From Cypionkella sp. (GTDB lineage: Bacteria; Pseudomonadota; Alphaproteobacteria; Rhodobacterales; Rhodobacteraceae): DNA of 62,654 bases. The stretch lies in the NCBI GenBank assembly GCA_023255415.1, contig JALRIN010000016.1, positions 1 through 62,654 on the forward strand. The letters are read 5' to 3'. This document shows positions 17,380 through 26,643 of the stretch, piece by piece. Every line of letters starts with the position of its first letter. The first letter of the stretch is position 1. The notes under the pieces were generated by a model. The model saw only the letters and a program-made list of their open reading frames with translations, was not told where the DNA came from and did no database searches. Both the position numbers and the translations under genes were made by a program.

Positions 17380-18558
17380 TTAACCGTAGAGGCAGTCGCG
17401 CAGCTGGATCAGCCCGCGCTGCATTTCTTCTTTTGGAGCCACCAAAGCGACCCTTAGATAGGCTTTGCCGGGGTTTTCCCCGTTTGCCTCGCGCGAAAGA
17501 TAAGCGCCGGGCAGAACCCGCACCCCAGTTTCCCGCCAAAGCTTCAGCGCGGCCTCTTCGCCATCATGGACCGGAAGCCACAAAAAGAACCCACCCTCGG
17601 GGCATTCAAACCCCTGCAAGCCGCTGAAGATCGCATCGGCTGCGGCGAATTTTTCCTGATAAAGCGCCAAGGATGCCGCGACATGCGCATCATCGCGCCA
17701 GCAGGCCTCTGACACCTTTTGCAGCGGCAGCGGCAGCGGCGCGCCGGCAAAAGACCGCAGCTTGCGCATCTCGGCAATGCCCTTGCGCCCACCGGCGACA
17801 AAGCCAGACCGCAGACCCGGCAGGTTTGAGCGTTTTGACAGCGAATGAAACGAAAACACCCGCTCGGGGTCAGCCCCGACCGATTGCGCCACATCCAGCA
17901 CGCCAACAGGCGGCGCGCTGCGCCAGATCTCGGAATAGCATTCGTCGGCAAAGATCACGAAATCATGCTTTTCAGCCAAGGCCAAAAGCTGGGTCCAATA
18001 GCTGCGGCTTGCCACCGCCCCCTGCGGATTGGCTGGCGAGCAGATATAGGCAACCGTTACCCTATCCAGCACAGCGGCGGGCAGGGCGGCGTAATCGGGC
18101 AAAAAGCCGGTGGCGGCAGTGGCGGGCACATAGCAAGGCTCTGCCCCAACCGTCAGTGCTGCCACGGCATAGACCTGATAAAACGGGTTTGGCATCAGCA
18201 CGACCGGCTTTTTGCCATTTTTGCTTTCAGGCGAAAGCGCGATGCAGGCGTTGTAAAGCCCCTCACGCGTGCCGTTCAGCGCCATCAGCTGATCGCTGCC
18301 AAGTTCTACGCCAAAGCGTCGCTTGATCCAGCCCGCAATGGCGTCAAGCAGCTCTGGCGTGCCGTCATTGGCGGGATAGACGGCAAAGCCGTCGATATTG
18401 GCGGCCAAAATCGGCGCGACAAAATCGGGCATGGGGTGCCGAGGCTCCCCGATTGTCATCGAAATGGTTTCCCCGCCGGGCGCATGCGCGTCCAACAGTT
18501 TCCGCAACCGCGGAAACGCATAATCCGGCAGGTTCGAAAACCGCTCTGGAAACGCCAT
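17380..18558 (-). CDS. dapC: Class I/II aminotransferase, probably succinyldiaminopimelate transaminase
   Basis: A 392-residue PLP aminotransferase. The PLP-binding Lys is in SLSKRSNLPGLRSGF, with NPFYQVY, ADECYSEIW and a C-terminal Arg (YLRVALV) as expected for fold type I. The sequence resembles the alphaproteobacterial DapC group, which makes N-succinyl-LL-diaminopimelate for lysine and peptidoglycan. The assignment to that reaction is by similarity and by the ftsK neighbourhood, not proven. It is 11 bp upstream of ftsK. Confidence 0.82.
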   Translation of the reverse strand: MAFPERFSNLPDYAFPRLRKLLDAHAPGGETISMTIGEPRHPMPDFVAPILAANIDGFAVYPANDGTPELLDAIAGWIKRRFGVELGSDQLMALNGTREGLYNACIALSPESKNGKKPVVLMPNPFYQVYAVAALTVGAEPCYVPATAATGFLPDYAALPAAVLDRVTVAYICSPANPQGAVASRSYWTQLLALAEKHDFVIFADECYSEIWRSAPPVGVLDVAQSVGADPERVFSFHSLSKRSNLPGLRSGFVAGGRKGIAEMRKLRSFAGAPLPLPLQKVSEACWRDDAHVAASLALYQEKFAAADAIFSGLQGFECPEGGFFLWLPVHDGEEAALKLWRETGVRVLPGAYLSREANGENPGKAYLRVALVAPKEEMQRGLIQLRDCLYG

Positions 18559-18682
18559 TACTGCCTCATCTCGGGATCATTGCGCCCCGTTTTGTTTAAC
18601 GATAGCCAGATCGCCCGGCCGCGTCCAGAAAAACCCATGCGGATGTGGGGCTTGCGAACGCCGATTGTGTCTTTTTGGTCCC

Positions 18683-20020
18683 TTAGAGGCCGTTCAAGGC
18701 CCGCTCGGCCGCAAAGCCCAGCCGCAACAACCGATCTTCGCTCATCGGAGCCGCCATAAAAGAAATGCCGCAGGAAGCTTCAGCGGTGGGCAAGGTCAGC
18801 ACGCAAAGGCCAAACAGATTGCCGATGCGGGTGTTGCGCAGGGCCAGCATATTTTCGGCAGTAAAAAACGCATGGTCCGCCAAAAGCTGCGCCGCATTGG
18901 GCGGCAGAATAGCCGAGGTTGGCAAAAGCACCGCATCATAGGCGGCGGTTTTCTGCGCCCAAATCTGGCGCAACACCTCGAGCCTGCGCCAGCCTGCGAT
19001 ATAATCGGTGGCCTTGACCGTCGCGCCACCGCGAAAGCGTTCGCGCACGGGGCCAAACATCTTTTCGGGATCCGCCTCGATTGTCGGGCCCCAGATCGCA
19101 TAGGCTTCTGCGGTGAACAGCGCGCCTGCAAGCGCCATTGCCTCGGTCACTTCGGGAATATGGCCGTGCTCGATCCGCGCGCCCGCGCGGGACAGGCGGG
19201 CCAGCGCATCGTCAAAGCCCTTGGCGGGTGCGGGGCGCAGATCATCTAGCGCCAGGGTTTGCAGCACCAAGAACCGCGCCGACCCCATGGTTGCAGCCGT
19301 CAGATCTGCCGGTTTGCGGCCTTCGATTGCGGCCAGCAACAGGCTGCAATCTTGCACCGAACGCGCCAGCGGGCCCACGGTGTCAAACCTTTCACACAAA
19401 GGCACAACCCCGCGCAAAGACACCCGCCCCGAGGTGGTTTTCAACCCGACAAGATCGTTCCAAGCCGAAGGCAAGCGCACCGATCCGCCGGTGTCGGAGC
19501 CAATCGCCGCCGGCGCAAGCCCAAAGGCAACCGAGGCCGCAGCCCCCGAAGAAGACCCCCCCGGCACAGCAGCTTCGTCATTGATACAAGGCGGGGTGGC
19601 GGTGACAGGGTTCAGGCCCAGACCGGAAAAGGCAAGTTCAGTCATATGGGTTTTGCCAAGACAGACCAGACCTTCGCGGGTTGCGGTCTGCAACACCTCG
19701 GCATCGGCAGAGGGCGTGCGACCGCGCAGCAGGGCAGAGCCTGCCTCGGTTGCGACATCGGCGCTGTCAAACAGGTCTTTCCAGCTGATCGGAACGCCGT
19801 CCAGCACCCCGCGACGCTGGCCGGATTTGGCGCGGCCAGCCGCCGCCATTGCCTCGCCGCGAGCACGGGGGATCGTGGTGCGGGCAAAGATGCGTTTGGC
19901 CGCGGCGTGGCTGGCAATCTTATCAATAAAAAACTCGGCCAGATCGACCGGATTGATCCGGCCTTTGCCGATTTCGCTGCCCAGATCAGCAGCGGTCATA
20001 TTGGCCCAGGTTTTGCTCAT
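18683..20020 (-). CDS. Amidase signature family protein
   Basis: A 445-residue amidase with the Ser-cisSer-Lys triad region: the Lys in GVPISWKDLF, then GGSSSGAAASVA and GSDTGGSVRLPS. These enzymes hydrolyse amides. GatA is a relative, but no gatB or gatC gene is near and the sequence is divergent, so a stand-alone amidase is more likely. The start is the ATG with GAGGG upstream; the open extension beyond it lies in the divergent promoter region. Confidence 0.87.
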   Translation of the reverse strand: MSKTWANMTAADLGSEIGKGRINPVDLAEFFIDKIASHAAAKRIFARTTIPRARGEAMAAAGRAKSGQRRGVLDGVPISWKDLFDSADVATEAGSALLRGRTPSADAEVLQTATREGLVCLGKTHMTELAFSGLGLNPVTATPPCINDEAAVPGGSSSGAAASVAFGLAPAAIGSDTGGSVRLPSAWNDLVGLKTTSGRVSLRGVVPLCERFDTVGPLARSVQDCSLLLAAIEGRKPADLTAATMGSARFLVLQTLALDDLRPAPAKGFDDALARLSRAGARIEHGHIPEVTEAMALAGALFTAEAYAIWGPTIEADPEKMFGPVRERFRGGATVKATDYIAGWRRLEVLRQIWAQKTAAYDAVLLPTSAILPPNAAQLLADHAFFTAENMLALRNTRIGNLFGLCVLTLPTAEASCGISFMAAPMSEDRLLRLGFAAERALNGL

Positions 20021-20096
20021 CTTATCCCTCGTTTTCACAAACACTAGCGGCAAGCGGGCGCATGGACAATCGGCTGATTTGCCCCATATTGGGGCT

Positions 20097-21323
20097 ATGG
20101 AAAAAGATGCAGACATCATCATCGCGGGCGGCGGGCTGAATGGCCCCGCCTTGGCTTTGGCCGTGGCGCAAGCCGGTTTACGGGTGGTCGTGGTCGATGC
20201 GCGCCAACCCGAGGCGCGGGCTGAGACTGGCTTTGATGGCCGCGCTTATGCGCTGTCGATTGCTTCGAAACGGCTGTTGAGCGCGATTGGGGTCTGGGGC
20301 GATCTGGCCGATAAGGTGCAGCCGATCCTACAGATCAAGGCCAGCGATGGCGTCGCAGGACAGCGCCCAGCGCCGTTTTTCCTGACCTTTGATCATGCCG
20401 AGATTGAAGAAGGCCCGATGGGGTTTATGGCCGAAGACCGCCACCTTTATGCGGCGTTTTTGGCTGCGATGCGGGCGGCGGATGTGACGCTGATCTCGGG
20501 CGAAAGCGTTGTTGCCCAAGAGGTGGGTGCGGCGGGGGTTTCTGTGACGCTTGCTTCGGGTCGGGTGCTGCGTGCGGCGCTTTTGCTGGGCTGCGACGGG
20601 CGCGGCTCGGGTGTGGCAAGCCGTGCGGGCATCGCGCGCACCGGCTGGGGCTATGGGCAAACCGCGCTGGTAACAGCGGTGGCGCATCAGGGCCACCACG
20701 GCGGCGTGGCGCAGCAATATTTCATGCCCTCGGGGCCCTTGGCGATTTTGCCACTGGCGGGTGGGTATCATTCTTCGATCGTCTGGAGCGAAGAGGCCGC
20801 GGCGGCGGCAGCCATCCAAGCCCTGCCTGACGCCGCCTATCTAGAGGCGTTGCAACTGCGCTTTGGCGATTTTCTGGGGCCGATTGCGCTTGCGGGGGAT
20901 CGATTCACCTATCCGCTCAGCCTTTCCCTAGCCAATAGTTTTACCGCCAAGCGGGTGGCTTTGGTGGGCGATGCGGCGCATGGCGTGCATCCGATTGCGG
21001 GGCAGGGTTTGAACCTTGGTTTGCGTGATGTCGGCGCCTTGGCCGAGGTGCTGATCCTTGCGCAGCGGCGCGGCGAAGATATTGGCGCGGCGGATGTGCT
21101 AGAGCGCTATCAGCGCTGGCGGCGGTTTGACAGCACCGCGCTGGCCTTGGGGATGGACGGGGTGAACCGTCTGTTTTCCAACGATAACCCGATCTTGCGG
21201 GCGGGCCGCGATCTGGGCTTGGGGCTGGTGGGGGCGGTGCCCAGCCTGCGGCGCGGGTTTATGCGGCAGGCAGCTGGGCTGACGGGCGAGGTGCCACGGC
21301 TGTTGCAGGGCAAAGCGATTTAG
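20097..21323 (+). CDS. UbiH/UbiF/COQ6-family FAD monooxygenase
   Basis: A 408-residue flavoprotein hydroxylase of the ubiquinone-biosynthesis type. The N-terminal dinucleotide fold is IIIAGGGLNGPALAL and the second FAD motif is GDAAHGVHPIAGQGLNLG. It probably hydroxylates a ring position of the ubiquinone precursor. Alphaproteobacteria often have one enzyme that acts at more than one position, so I give no symbol. The ATG is chosen by homology; the ribosome site is weak (GGGG). The divergent amidase gene starts 76 bp away. Confidence 0.88.
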   Translation: MEKDADIIIAGGGLNGPALALAVAQAGLRVVVVDARQPEARAETGFDGRAYALSIASKRLLSAIGVWGDLADKVQPILQIKASDGVAGQRPAPFFLTFDHAEIEEGPMGFMAEDRHLYAAFLAAMRAADVTLISGESVVAQEVGAAGVSVTLASGRVLRAALLLGCDGRGSGVASRAGIARTGWGYGQTALVTAVAHQGHHGGVAQQYFMPSGPLAILPLAGGYHSSIVWSEEAAAAAAIQALPDAAYLEALQLRFGDFLGPIALAGDRFTYPLSLSLANSFTAKRVALVGDAAHGVHPIAGQGLNLGLRDVGALAEVLILAQRRGEDIGAADVLERYQRWRRFDSTALALGMDGVNRLFSNDNPILRAGRDLGLGLVGAVPSLRRGFMRQAAGLTGEVPRLLQGKAI

Positions 21324-21345
21324 ACCGCGCTACGGCTGATGGATT

Positions 21346-21369
21346 TGACGAAGGCCATTGCCTTCGTCA
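21346..21369. terminator. Perfect 10-bp hairpin after the UbiH-type gene
   Basis: TGACGAAGGC pairs with GCCTTCGTCA across a 4-nt loop (CATT). It lies 23 bp after the stop codon and has no T run. It may act as a terminator or a transcript-end stabiliser. Confidence 0.6.
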
Positions 21370-21393
21370 CGCGCTGCCCGCTGATTTGCCCCA

Positions 21394-21416
21394 GCCGGTG
21401 GCCCTTAGCCACCGGC
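21394..21416. terminator. Perfect 9-bp hairpin between convergent genes
   Basis: GCCGGTGGC pairs with GCCACCGGC around a 5-nt loop. It lies 24 bp after the previous hairpin, in the 222-bp gap before the convergent Trm112-type gene. The remainder of that gap holds no gene that I can support. Confidence 0.55.
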
Positions 21417-21545
21417 CAGCGCCCGGCCCGCCAAGCGGTAGGCACTGGCCTTTGATAGCATTTGCATCTGCGATTTGCCTGCAAGCTGCCCGCATGAACG
21501 GGAAAACGCGGGTCGCGTTTTCTGATCCGCCCAAAGCACAGGCGT

Positions 21546-21722
21546 CTAATCTAGCGCCCGCGCCTCTGACACCAGCATGATCGGGATGCCGTCACGGATC
21601 GGAAAGGCAAGCTTGGCGGGTTTCGAGATCAGCTCGGATTTCTCGGCGTCATAACTTAGCACCGCTTGGGTGACGGGACAGATCAGCGCCTCGAGCATGC
21701 GGCGGTCAAAGGGTTGGCTCAT
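21546..21722 (-). CDS. Trm112-family small protein (YcaR type)
   Basis: A 58-residue protein similar to YcaR. The motifs RRMLEALICPVT, near the N-terminus, and FPIRDGIPIML are typical of the Trm112 fold. Family members are small partner subunits of methyltransferases. Only one of the usual metal-site cysteines is obvious (ICPVT). Its ATG overlaps the stop of the Lon-substrate-domain gene (ATGA), so it is the last gene of the cnoX run. Confidence 0.85.
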   Translation of the reverse strand: MSQPFDRRMLEALICPVTQAVLSYDAEKSELISKPAKLAFPIRDGIPIMLVSEARALD

Positions 21723-22360
21723 TGCAGCACCTCGTCATTGCCGCCCGACCGCAGCGCGAATTCCATCAGGGTCACCAGCGTCTCGCGGCGGGTGGTCAGC
21801 GAGGGCGCCTCGAGCAGGGCTTGCTTATCTTCCGAAGCCAGTGGCAGCAGCATCGATAGCGAATTGATCAGCAGCTCGGTATCCGCAGATTTGATGCCCG
21901 ACCAATCCGACCCCAGATCACGCGTCGCGAAATAGCGTTTCAACAGCGCGAGGAAGGCAGGGCGATCGAAGCCTGCATCCTCTTCTTCGGCGCCCAGATC
22001 GCGGCTGAACGGCGGCCAATCCACCGTCGCACGGCGGTAGGGGGTGAAGCCCTCCAGCTCGGCACGCAACCGAAAGCGCGAGATGCCCGAAAGGGTGATC
22101 ATATAGCGGCCATCCTCGGTTTCTGAAAACGAGGTGATCCGGCCAGCGCAACCAATCGCGGCCAGACGCTGTTCGCCGTTTGGCGTCTCGCGCGGTTGGA
22201 TCATGCCGATCAAACGCGAAGGCGTCTTAAAGCAATCCTCCAGCATCGCCAGATAGCGCGGCTCGAAAATATGCAGTGGCAACCGGGCGCGCGGCAACAG
22301 CAGCGCGCCGGTCAGAGGAAAGATCGCAATGGTGTCGGGCAGGTCGGTATGTTTCATCAT
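21719..22360 (-). CDS. Lon-protease substrate-binding-domain protein
   Basis: A 213-residue protein consisting of the N-terminal (LonSB) domain of Lon without ATPase or protease. It shows IFPLTGALLLPRARLPLHIFEPRY, followed by IGMIQP, the classic start of this domain, and CAGRI further on. Function is unknown, though such stand-alone domains are widespread. It lies between cnoX and the Trm112-type gene, with a 39-bp gap and a 4-bp overlap. The first of two adjacent ATGs is given; the second is equally possible. Confidence 0.86.
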   Translation of the reverse strand: MMKHTDLPDTIAIFPLTGALLLPRARLPLHIFEPRYLAMLEDCFKTPSRLIGMIQPRETPNGEQRLAAIGCAGRITSFSETEDGRYMITLSGISRFRLRAELEGFTPYRRATVDWPPFSRDLGAEEEDAGFDRPAFLALLKRYFATRDLGSDWSGIKSADTELLINSLSMLLPLASEDKQALLEAPSLTTRRETLVTLMEFALRSGGNDEVLQ

Positions 22361-22399
22361 GCCCTGTAAGTTAGATCGGTTTTGCGGTTTTGCGAGGGG

Positions 22400-23311
22400 T
22401 CAAACAAAGATCATCGACGACAGTTTACGCCGACCTGCCAGCACCAGCGGATCGGTTGGTTTTAGCGCTTCAAAGATAGTGAACAGCTGTTTACGCGCGG
22501 CATTGTCGTTCCAATCGCGGTCAAGCTTGAACAGATCCAACAGCGTCGAGATCGCTTCTTCGGTCTGATCGTTGGCCAAAAGGGCTGCGGCAAGATCAAA
22601 CAGGGTTTGGCGGTTGGCAGGATCAGCCGCCAGTGCGGCGCGCAGATCATCGACCGGACCGGCTGAGGCCGCTTGCCGCGCAAGCGCCAGCTGCGCCCGC
22701 GTTGCCTCGACCTCTTTGGCGGTGGCAAGCCCGTCTGGTGCAGTGGTGATCAAGGTTTCGGCCAGATCAAGCCGATCTGCCGCCAGATGCGACCGGATCA
22801 TGCCCGCATAGGCCAAGGCATTGCCGGGCTCTTCCTCTAGAACGGCGGTGAAGGTTTCCAGCGCGTCGTCAAACGCACCTTCGGCCAACATTGACTCTGC
22901 GGCCTCGATCGCATCGGCAAGACCGTTGTCAGGCGCTGGGCCAAGCGCTGCAAGTTTTTCGACAAAGCGTTTGATGTCGGAAGGCGCAATATTGCCTTGA
23001 AAGCCATCGACCGGCTGGCCTTTGTGAAAGGCGTAAACGGTTGGAATCGATTGAATGCGCAATTGGCCTGCAAGCGCCTGATTCTCGTCGACGTTGATCT
23101 TGACCATTTTTACCGCCCCTTTGGCGGCGGTGACGGCGGCTTCAAGCGCTGGCCCAAGGGTTTTGCAGGGGCCACACCAAGGCGCCCAGAAATCCACGAT
23201 CACCGGCGTGGTGTCCGAGGGCGCAATGACATCCTCCATAAAGGTGATCTCGGACCCGTCTTTTATCAGATCCGTGGCGGCAGCGGGTTTCGGTGCAGTT
23301 ATGCCGAACAT
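22400..23311 (-). CDS. cnoX: Thioredoxin-domain co-chaperone CnoX (YbbN-like)
   Basis: A 303-residue protein with an N-terminal thioredoxin domain (WAPWCGPCK, with both active-site cysteines) and a C-terminal helical TPR-like region (about 130-303). In other bacteria this family acts as a chaperedoxin that holds damaged proteins and passes them to GroEL/ES. The intact CxxC suggests a redox-active form. GAGG precedes the ATG; the upstream frame extension is not supported. Confidence 0.88.
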   Translation of the reverse strand: MFGITAPKPAAATDLIKDGSEITFMEDVIAPSDTTPVIVDFWAPWCGPCKTLGPALEAAVTAAKGAVKMVKINVDENQALAGQLRIQSIPTVYAFHKGQPVDGFQGNIAPSDIKRFVEKLAALGPAPDNGLADAIEAAESMLAEGAFDDALETFTAVLEEEPGNALAYAGMIRSHLAADRLDLAETLITTAPDGLATAKEVEATRAQLALARQAASAGPVDDLRAALAADPANRQTLFDLAAALLANDQTEEAISTLLDLFKLDRDWNDNAARKQLFTIFEALKPTDPLVLAGRRKLSSMIFV

Positions 23312-23433
23312 AATGGCCTCATCTTTCAGGCAAAGGGTTGCCATATATATGGGCAAGCGGCGGCCAAAGGGGAAGGGGCTTGCGGGCGATTCCTGACGCG
23401 TTAGGCTTATGGTGCACATCAGGAGGGGCTGCG

Positions 23434-24057
23434 ATGGCTGTGATACTGTGTTTTGGCGATAGCAACACGCATGGCACGCCGCCGATTACAGATCTTGGGC
23501 GCTATGCGCGCTTTGGCCGAGGTCAGCGTTGGCCTAGTCTTTTGACCGGGCATGAGGTGATTGAAGAGGGCCTGCCCGGTCGCACTGCGATGTATGACGA
23601 TCCGGTGATGGGCGCGCATATGAATGGGCAGGCTGGGCTGAAAATTGCGCTGGAAAGCCACGGTCCGATTGATGTTTTGCTGCTGATGCTGGGCACCAAT
23701 GACGTCAAGGCGCGCTTTACCTCGACACCCGAGCAGGTGGTCGGCGGCATTGCCAGCCTGCTTGACATCGCCCAGCATCGCCTGATGCAAGAGCGGCACG
23801 GCGGCTTTCAGACCCTGCTGATCTGCCCGCCGCCCGTGGTCGAGGTTGGCCCGATCCGGCACGAGTTTTGGGGTGGGACTGCGCGCTCTGCAGCGCTTGC
23901 GCCGATGTATCAGGCCCTGGCCGCGGCCCGCGGCATTGGCTTTTTGGATGCGGGGGCGGTGATTGCTGTCAGCCCTATTGACGGGGTGCATTTTGGCATT
24001 GAAGAACATGCAAAGCTGGCAGTGGCTATAAAAGAAAAAATTGAGACCCTTATTTAA
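23434..24057 (+). CDS. SGNH/GDSL-type hydrolase
   Basis: A 207-residue esterase/arylesterase-like enzyme. Block I is ILCFGDSNTHG (nucleophile Ser), block III is MLGTNDVK, and the catalytic Asp/His pair is probably in DGVHF. Aggaggggc precedes the ATG. The substrate is unknown. It lacks a signal peptide and is probably cytoplasmic. The promoter region is shared with the divergent cnoX gene. Confidence 0.87.
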   Translation: MAVILCFGDSNTHGTPPITDLGRYARFGRGQRWPSLLTGHEVIEEGLPGRTAMYDDPVMGAHMNGQAGLKIALESHGPIDVLLLMLGTNDVKARFTSTPEQVVGGIASLLDIAQHRLMQERHGGFQTLLICPPPVVEVGPIRHEFWGGTARSAALAPMYQALAAARGIGFLDAGAVIAVSPIDGVHFGIEEHAKLAVAIKEKIETLI

Positions 24058-24194
24058 ATTCGAAAAATTTTCTATAATTTTTGTAGACAAAGTTTTATTT
24101 TCGGCTTTTGCCATGATTCAGATCGCTTTTACTTGGCTCGATGGTTTTGGGCTGCTACTGATCGCCCATATTTTTATCTAAAGGACTTAGGCGG

Positions 24195-24755
24195 ATGCAG
24201 ATTGAACAGACCGCGCTAGAGGGCGTGATGATTTTGACGCCAAAGCGTTTTGGCGATGATCGCGGCTGGTTCAGCGAAACATGGAATGCAGACACGATGG
24301 CGCAGGCGGGGCTGGGGCTTGGCTTTGTGCAGGACAATCATTCGATGTCGGCTGCGGTCGGCACCCTGCGCGGGCTGCATTATCAGGCGCCGCCACGGGC
24401 GCAGGATAAGCTGGTGCGCTGCACGGCGGGGGTGATTTTCGATGTGGCCGTCGATTTTCGTCGCGGTTCGCCGACCTTTGCACATTGGGTTGGGGTCGAG
24501 CTTTCGGCACAAAACGGTCGGCAGTTGCTTGTTCCCAAAGGCTTTTTGCACGGTTTTGTCACCCGCGCCGCCAATACCGAAGTCCAGTATAAATGCACCG
24601 ACCTTTATGCCCCCGATTGTGATGGGGCGGTGCGTTGGGATGACCCCCAGATTGGCATTGACTGGGGCGTCACATCGCCCTTGCTGTCGGCCAAGGATGC
24701 AGCGGCACCTTTGCTCTGCGATCTATCCTCGCCTTTTGAATGGAGTGTTGCGTGA
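24195..24755 (+). CDS. rfbC: dTDP-4-dehydrorhamnose 3,5-epimerase
   Basis: A 186-residue cupin-fold epimerase, third step of dTDP-L-rhamnose synthesis. Recognisable motifs are FGDDRGWFSETW, QDNHSMSAAVGTLRGLHYQ (active-site His), KLVRC and PKGFLHGF. It opens an uninterrupted rmlCBDA operon; the GTG of rfbB overlaps its stop. The 137 bp upstream are notably AT-rich and presumably hold the promoter, but I cannot define -35/-10 boxes. Confidence 0.95.
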   Translation: MQIEQTALEGVMILTPKRFGDDRGWFSETWNADTMAQAGLGLGFVQDNHSMSAAVGTLRGLHYQAPPRAQDKLVRCTAGVIFDVAVDFRRGSPTFAHWVGVELSAQNGRQLLVPKGFLHGFVTRAANTEVQYKCTDLYAPDCDGAVRWDDPQIGIDWGVTSPLLSAKDAAAPLLCDLSSPFEWSVA

Positions 24756-25795
24756 AGATTTTGGTAACAGGGGGCGCGGGCTTTATTGGTTCGGCCGTGG
24801 TGCGGCTTGCGGTTTCGCGTGGGCATGAGGTGGTTAATCTGGACGCGCTGACCTATGCGGCCTGTCTGGAAAACGTGGCCGAAGCGGCGCAATCTAATCT
24901 TTACAGCTTTGAGCAGGCCGATATTCGTGACCGTGCGCGGCTGGATGAGGTTTTTGCCACTCACCGCCCTGATGTCGTGATGCATCTTGCCGCCGAAAGC
25001 CATGTCGATCGCAGTATCGACGGGCCGGGTGAGTTTATTCTGACCAATATCAACGGCACCTATAGCATGCTCGAGGCCGCGCGCGCCTATTGGGAGGCTG
25101 CCGGCCGGCCAGCTGATTTCCGCTTTCACCACATCAGCACCGATGAGGTTTTTGGCTCGCTTGGCGCAGAGGGTCAGTTTACCGAGACCACGGCCTATGA
25201 TCCGCGCAGCCCCTATTCGGCCAGCAAGGCTGCAAGTGACCATCTGGTGCGGGCTTGGCATGAAACCTATGGCCTGCCGGTGGTTCTGACCAATTGTTCA
25301 AACAACTACGGCCCTTATCATTTCCCCGAAAAGCTGATCCCCGTGGTGATTTTGAACGCATTGGCGGGCAAGCCGCTGCCGATCTATGGTGACGGATCGA
25401 ACGTGCGCGATTGGCTTTATGTAGAAGATCACGCCGACGCTCTTTTGTTGGTGGTGGAAAAGGGCGTGCTTGGCCGCAGCTATAATATCGGTGGCGAAAA
25501 CGAGCGCAGCAATCTGCAACTGGTGCAGACGCTTTGCGAGATTTTGGATTCGAAACGGCCCAAGCCCGTTGGGTCTTATGCCGATCAGATCACCTTTGTC
25601 ACCGATCGTCCTGGCCATGATGCCCGCTATGCCATTGATCCGACACGCATTCGTGAAGAATTAGGCTGGCGGCCTTCGGTAACGGTCGAGCAGGGGCTTG
25701 AGAAAACCGTGCAATGGTATCTGGACAACGAGGCCTGGTGGCGGCCCTTGCAGGCGCGGCAGGGCGTCGGGCAACGGCTGGGTGTCAAAGCATGA
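24752..25795 (+). CDS. rfbB: dTDP-glucose 4,6-dehydratase
   Basis: A 347-residue extended SDR enzyme of the second step of dTDP-L-rhamnose synthesis. The start is a GTG that overlaps the rfbC stop (GTGA) with GGAG upstream. The cofactor motif VTGGAGFIGS, the catalytic TDEVFGSLG and YSASKAASDH (YxxxK), and NCSNNYGP are all present. It couples by an ATGA overlap to rfbD. Confidence 0.96.
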   Translation: MKILVTGGAGFIGSAVVRLAVSRGHEVVNLDALTYAACLENVAEAAQSNLYSFEQADIRDRARLDEVFATHRPDVVMHLAAESHVDRSIDGPGEFILTNINGTYSMLEAARAYWEAAGRPADFRFHHISTDEVFGSLGAEGQFTETTAYDPRSPYSASKAASDHLVRAWHETYGLPVVLTNCSNNYGPYHFPEKLIPVVILNALAGKPLPIYGDGSNVRDWLYVEDHADALLLVVEKGVLGRSYNIGGENERSNLQLVQTLCEILDSKRPKPVGSYADQITFVTDRPGHDARYAIDPTRIREELGWRPSVTVEQGLEKTVQWYLDNEAWWRPLQARQGVGQRLGVKA

Positions 25796-26643
25796 GGGTG
25801 CTGGTTTTTGGCCAAACCGGGCAAGTCGCGCGCGAATTGGCGCGGCGGCTGCCAGCGGGTGTTGTGGCTGAATTTCTGGGCCGCGATCAGGCAGATTTAT
25901 CTGACCCGCAGGCTTGCGCCGCCGCCATTGCCGCGCGAGATATCGACGTTGTGATCAATGCCGCGGCCTGGACGGCGGTTGATCGCGCCGAGTCGGAAGA
26001 ACCGGCGGCTTTGCTGGTGAATGGTGCTGCCCCTACGGCGATGGCACAGGCCTGTGCGGCCAAGGGCGTCGCTTTTGTGCATATCTCGACCGATTACGTT
26101 TTTGATGGCGCGGGCGATCAGCCCTTTGCGGCAGATCATCCGGTGGCCCCCTTGGGGGCTTATGGCCGCACCAAGCTTGCGGGCGAGGCCGGTGTGCAGG
26201 CGGCGGGCGGGCGCTTTGCGATTCTGCGCACCTCTTGGGTTGTCTCGGCGCATGGCGCGAATTTCGTCAAGACCATGCTGCGGCTGGGGGCCGAGCGTGA
26301 TCAGCTGAACGTGGTCGCCGATCAGATTGGCGGGCCGACAACAGCGGCAGATATTGCCGATGCGCTTTACCAGATCGCGGCAGGGCTGCTGGCGGGTCAG
26401 CCAGGCGGGATCTTGCAGTTTTCGGGCGCGCCGGATGTATCTTGGGCCGATTTCGCGCGCGAGATCATGGCGCAGGCGGGGCTTGGCTGTGCTGTGGCGG
26501 ATATCGCGTCCAGCGCCTATCCAACGCCCGCCAAACGGCCGCAGAATTCGCGGATGGATTGCAGCGGTTTGGCGGCTTTTGGCATCACACGGCCCGATTG
26601 GCGTGTGGGTTTAACAAGTATTATCAGGGAGTTGAAGTCATGA
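25792..26643 (+). CDS. rfbD: dTDP-4-dehydrorhamnose reductase
   Basis: A 283-residue SDR that reduces dTDP-4-dehydro-L-rhamnose with NAD(P)H. It has FGQTGQVAREL (cofactor motif), INAAAWTAVDRAE, STDYVFDG and YGRTKLAGE (YxxxK). Its start overlaps the rfbB stop and its stop overlaps the rfbA start, both as ATGA. Confidence 0.95.
   Translation: MRVLVFGQTGQVARELARRLPAGVVAEFLGRDQADLSDPQACAAAIAARDIDVVINAAAWTAVDRAESEEPAALLVNGAAPTAMAQACAAKGVAFVHISTDYVFDGAGDQPFAADHPVAPLGAYGRTKLAGEAGVQAAGGRFAILRTSWVVSAHGANFVKTMLRLGAERDQLNVVADQIGGPTTAADIADALYQIAAGLLAGQPGGILQFSGAPDVSWADFAREIMAQAGLGCAVADIASSAYPTPAKRPQNSRMDCSGLAAFGITRPDWRVGLTSIIRELKS

Noticed and set aside
19113..20096. Long N-terminal extension of the UbiH-type frame
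   Set aside because: It overlaps the amidase gene on the other strand. The FAD fold begins at 20097, where homology starts.
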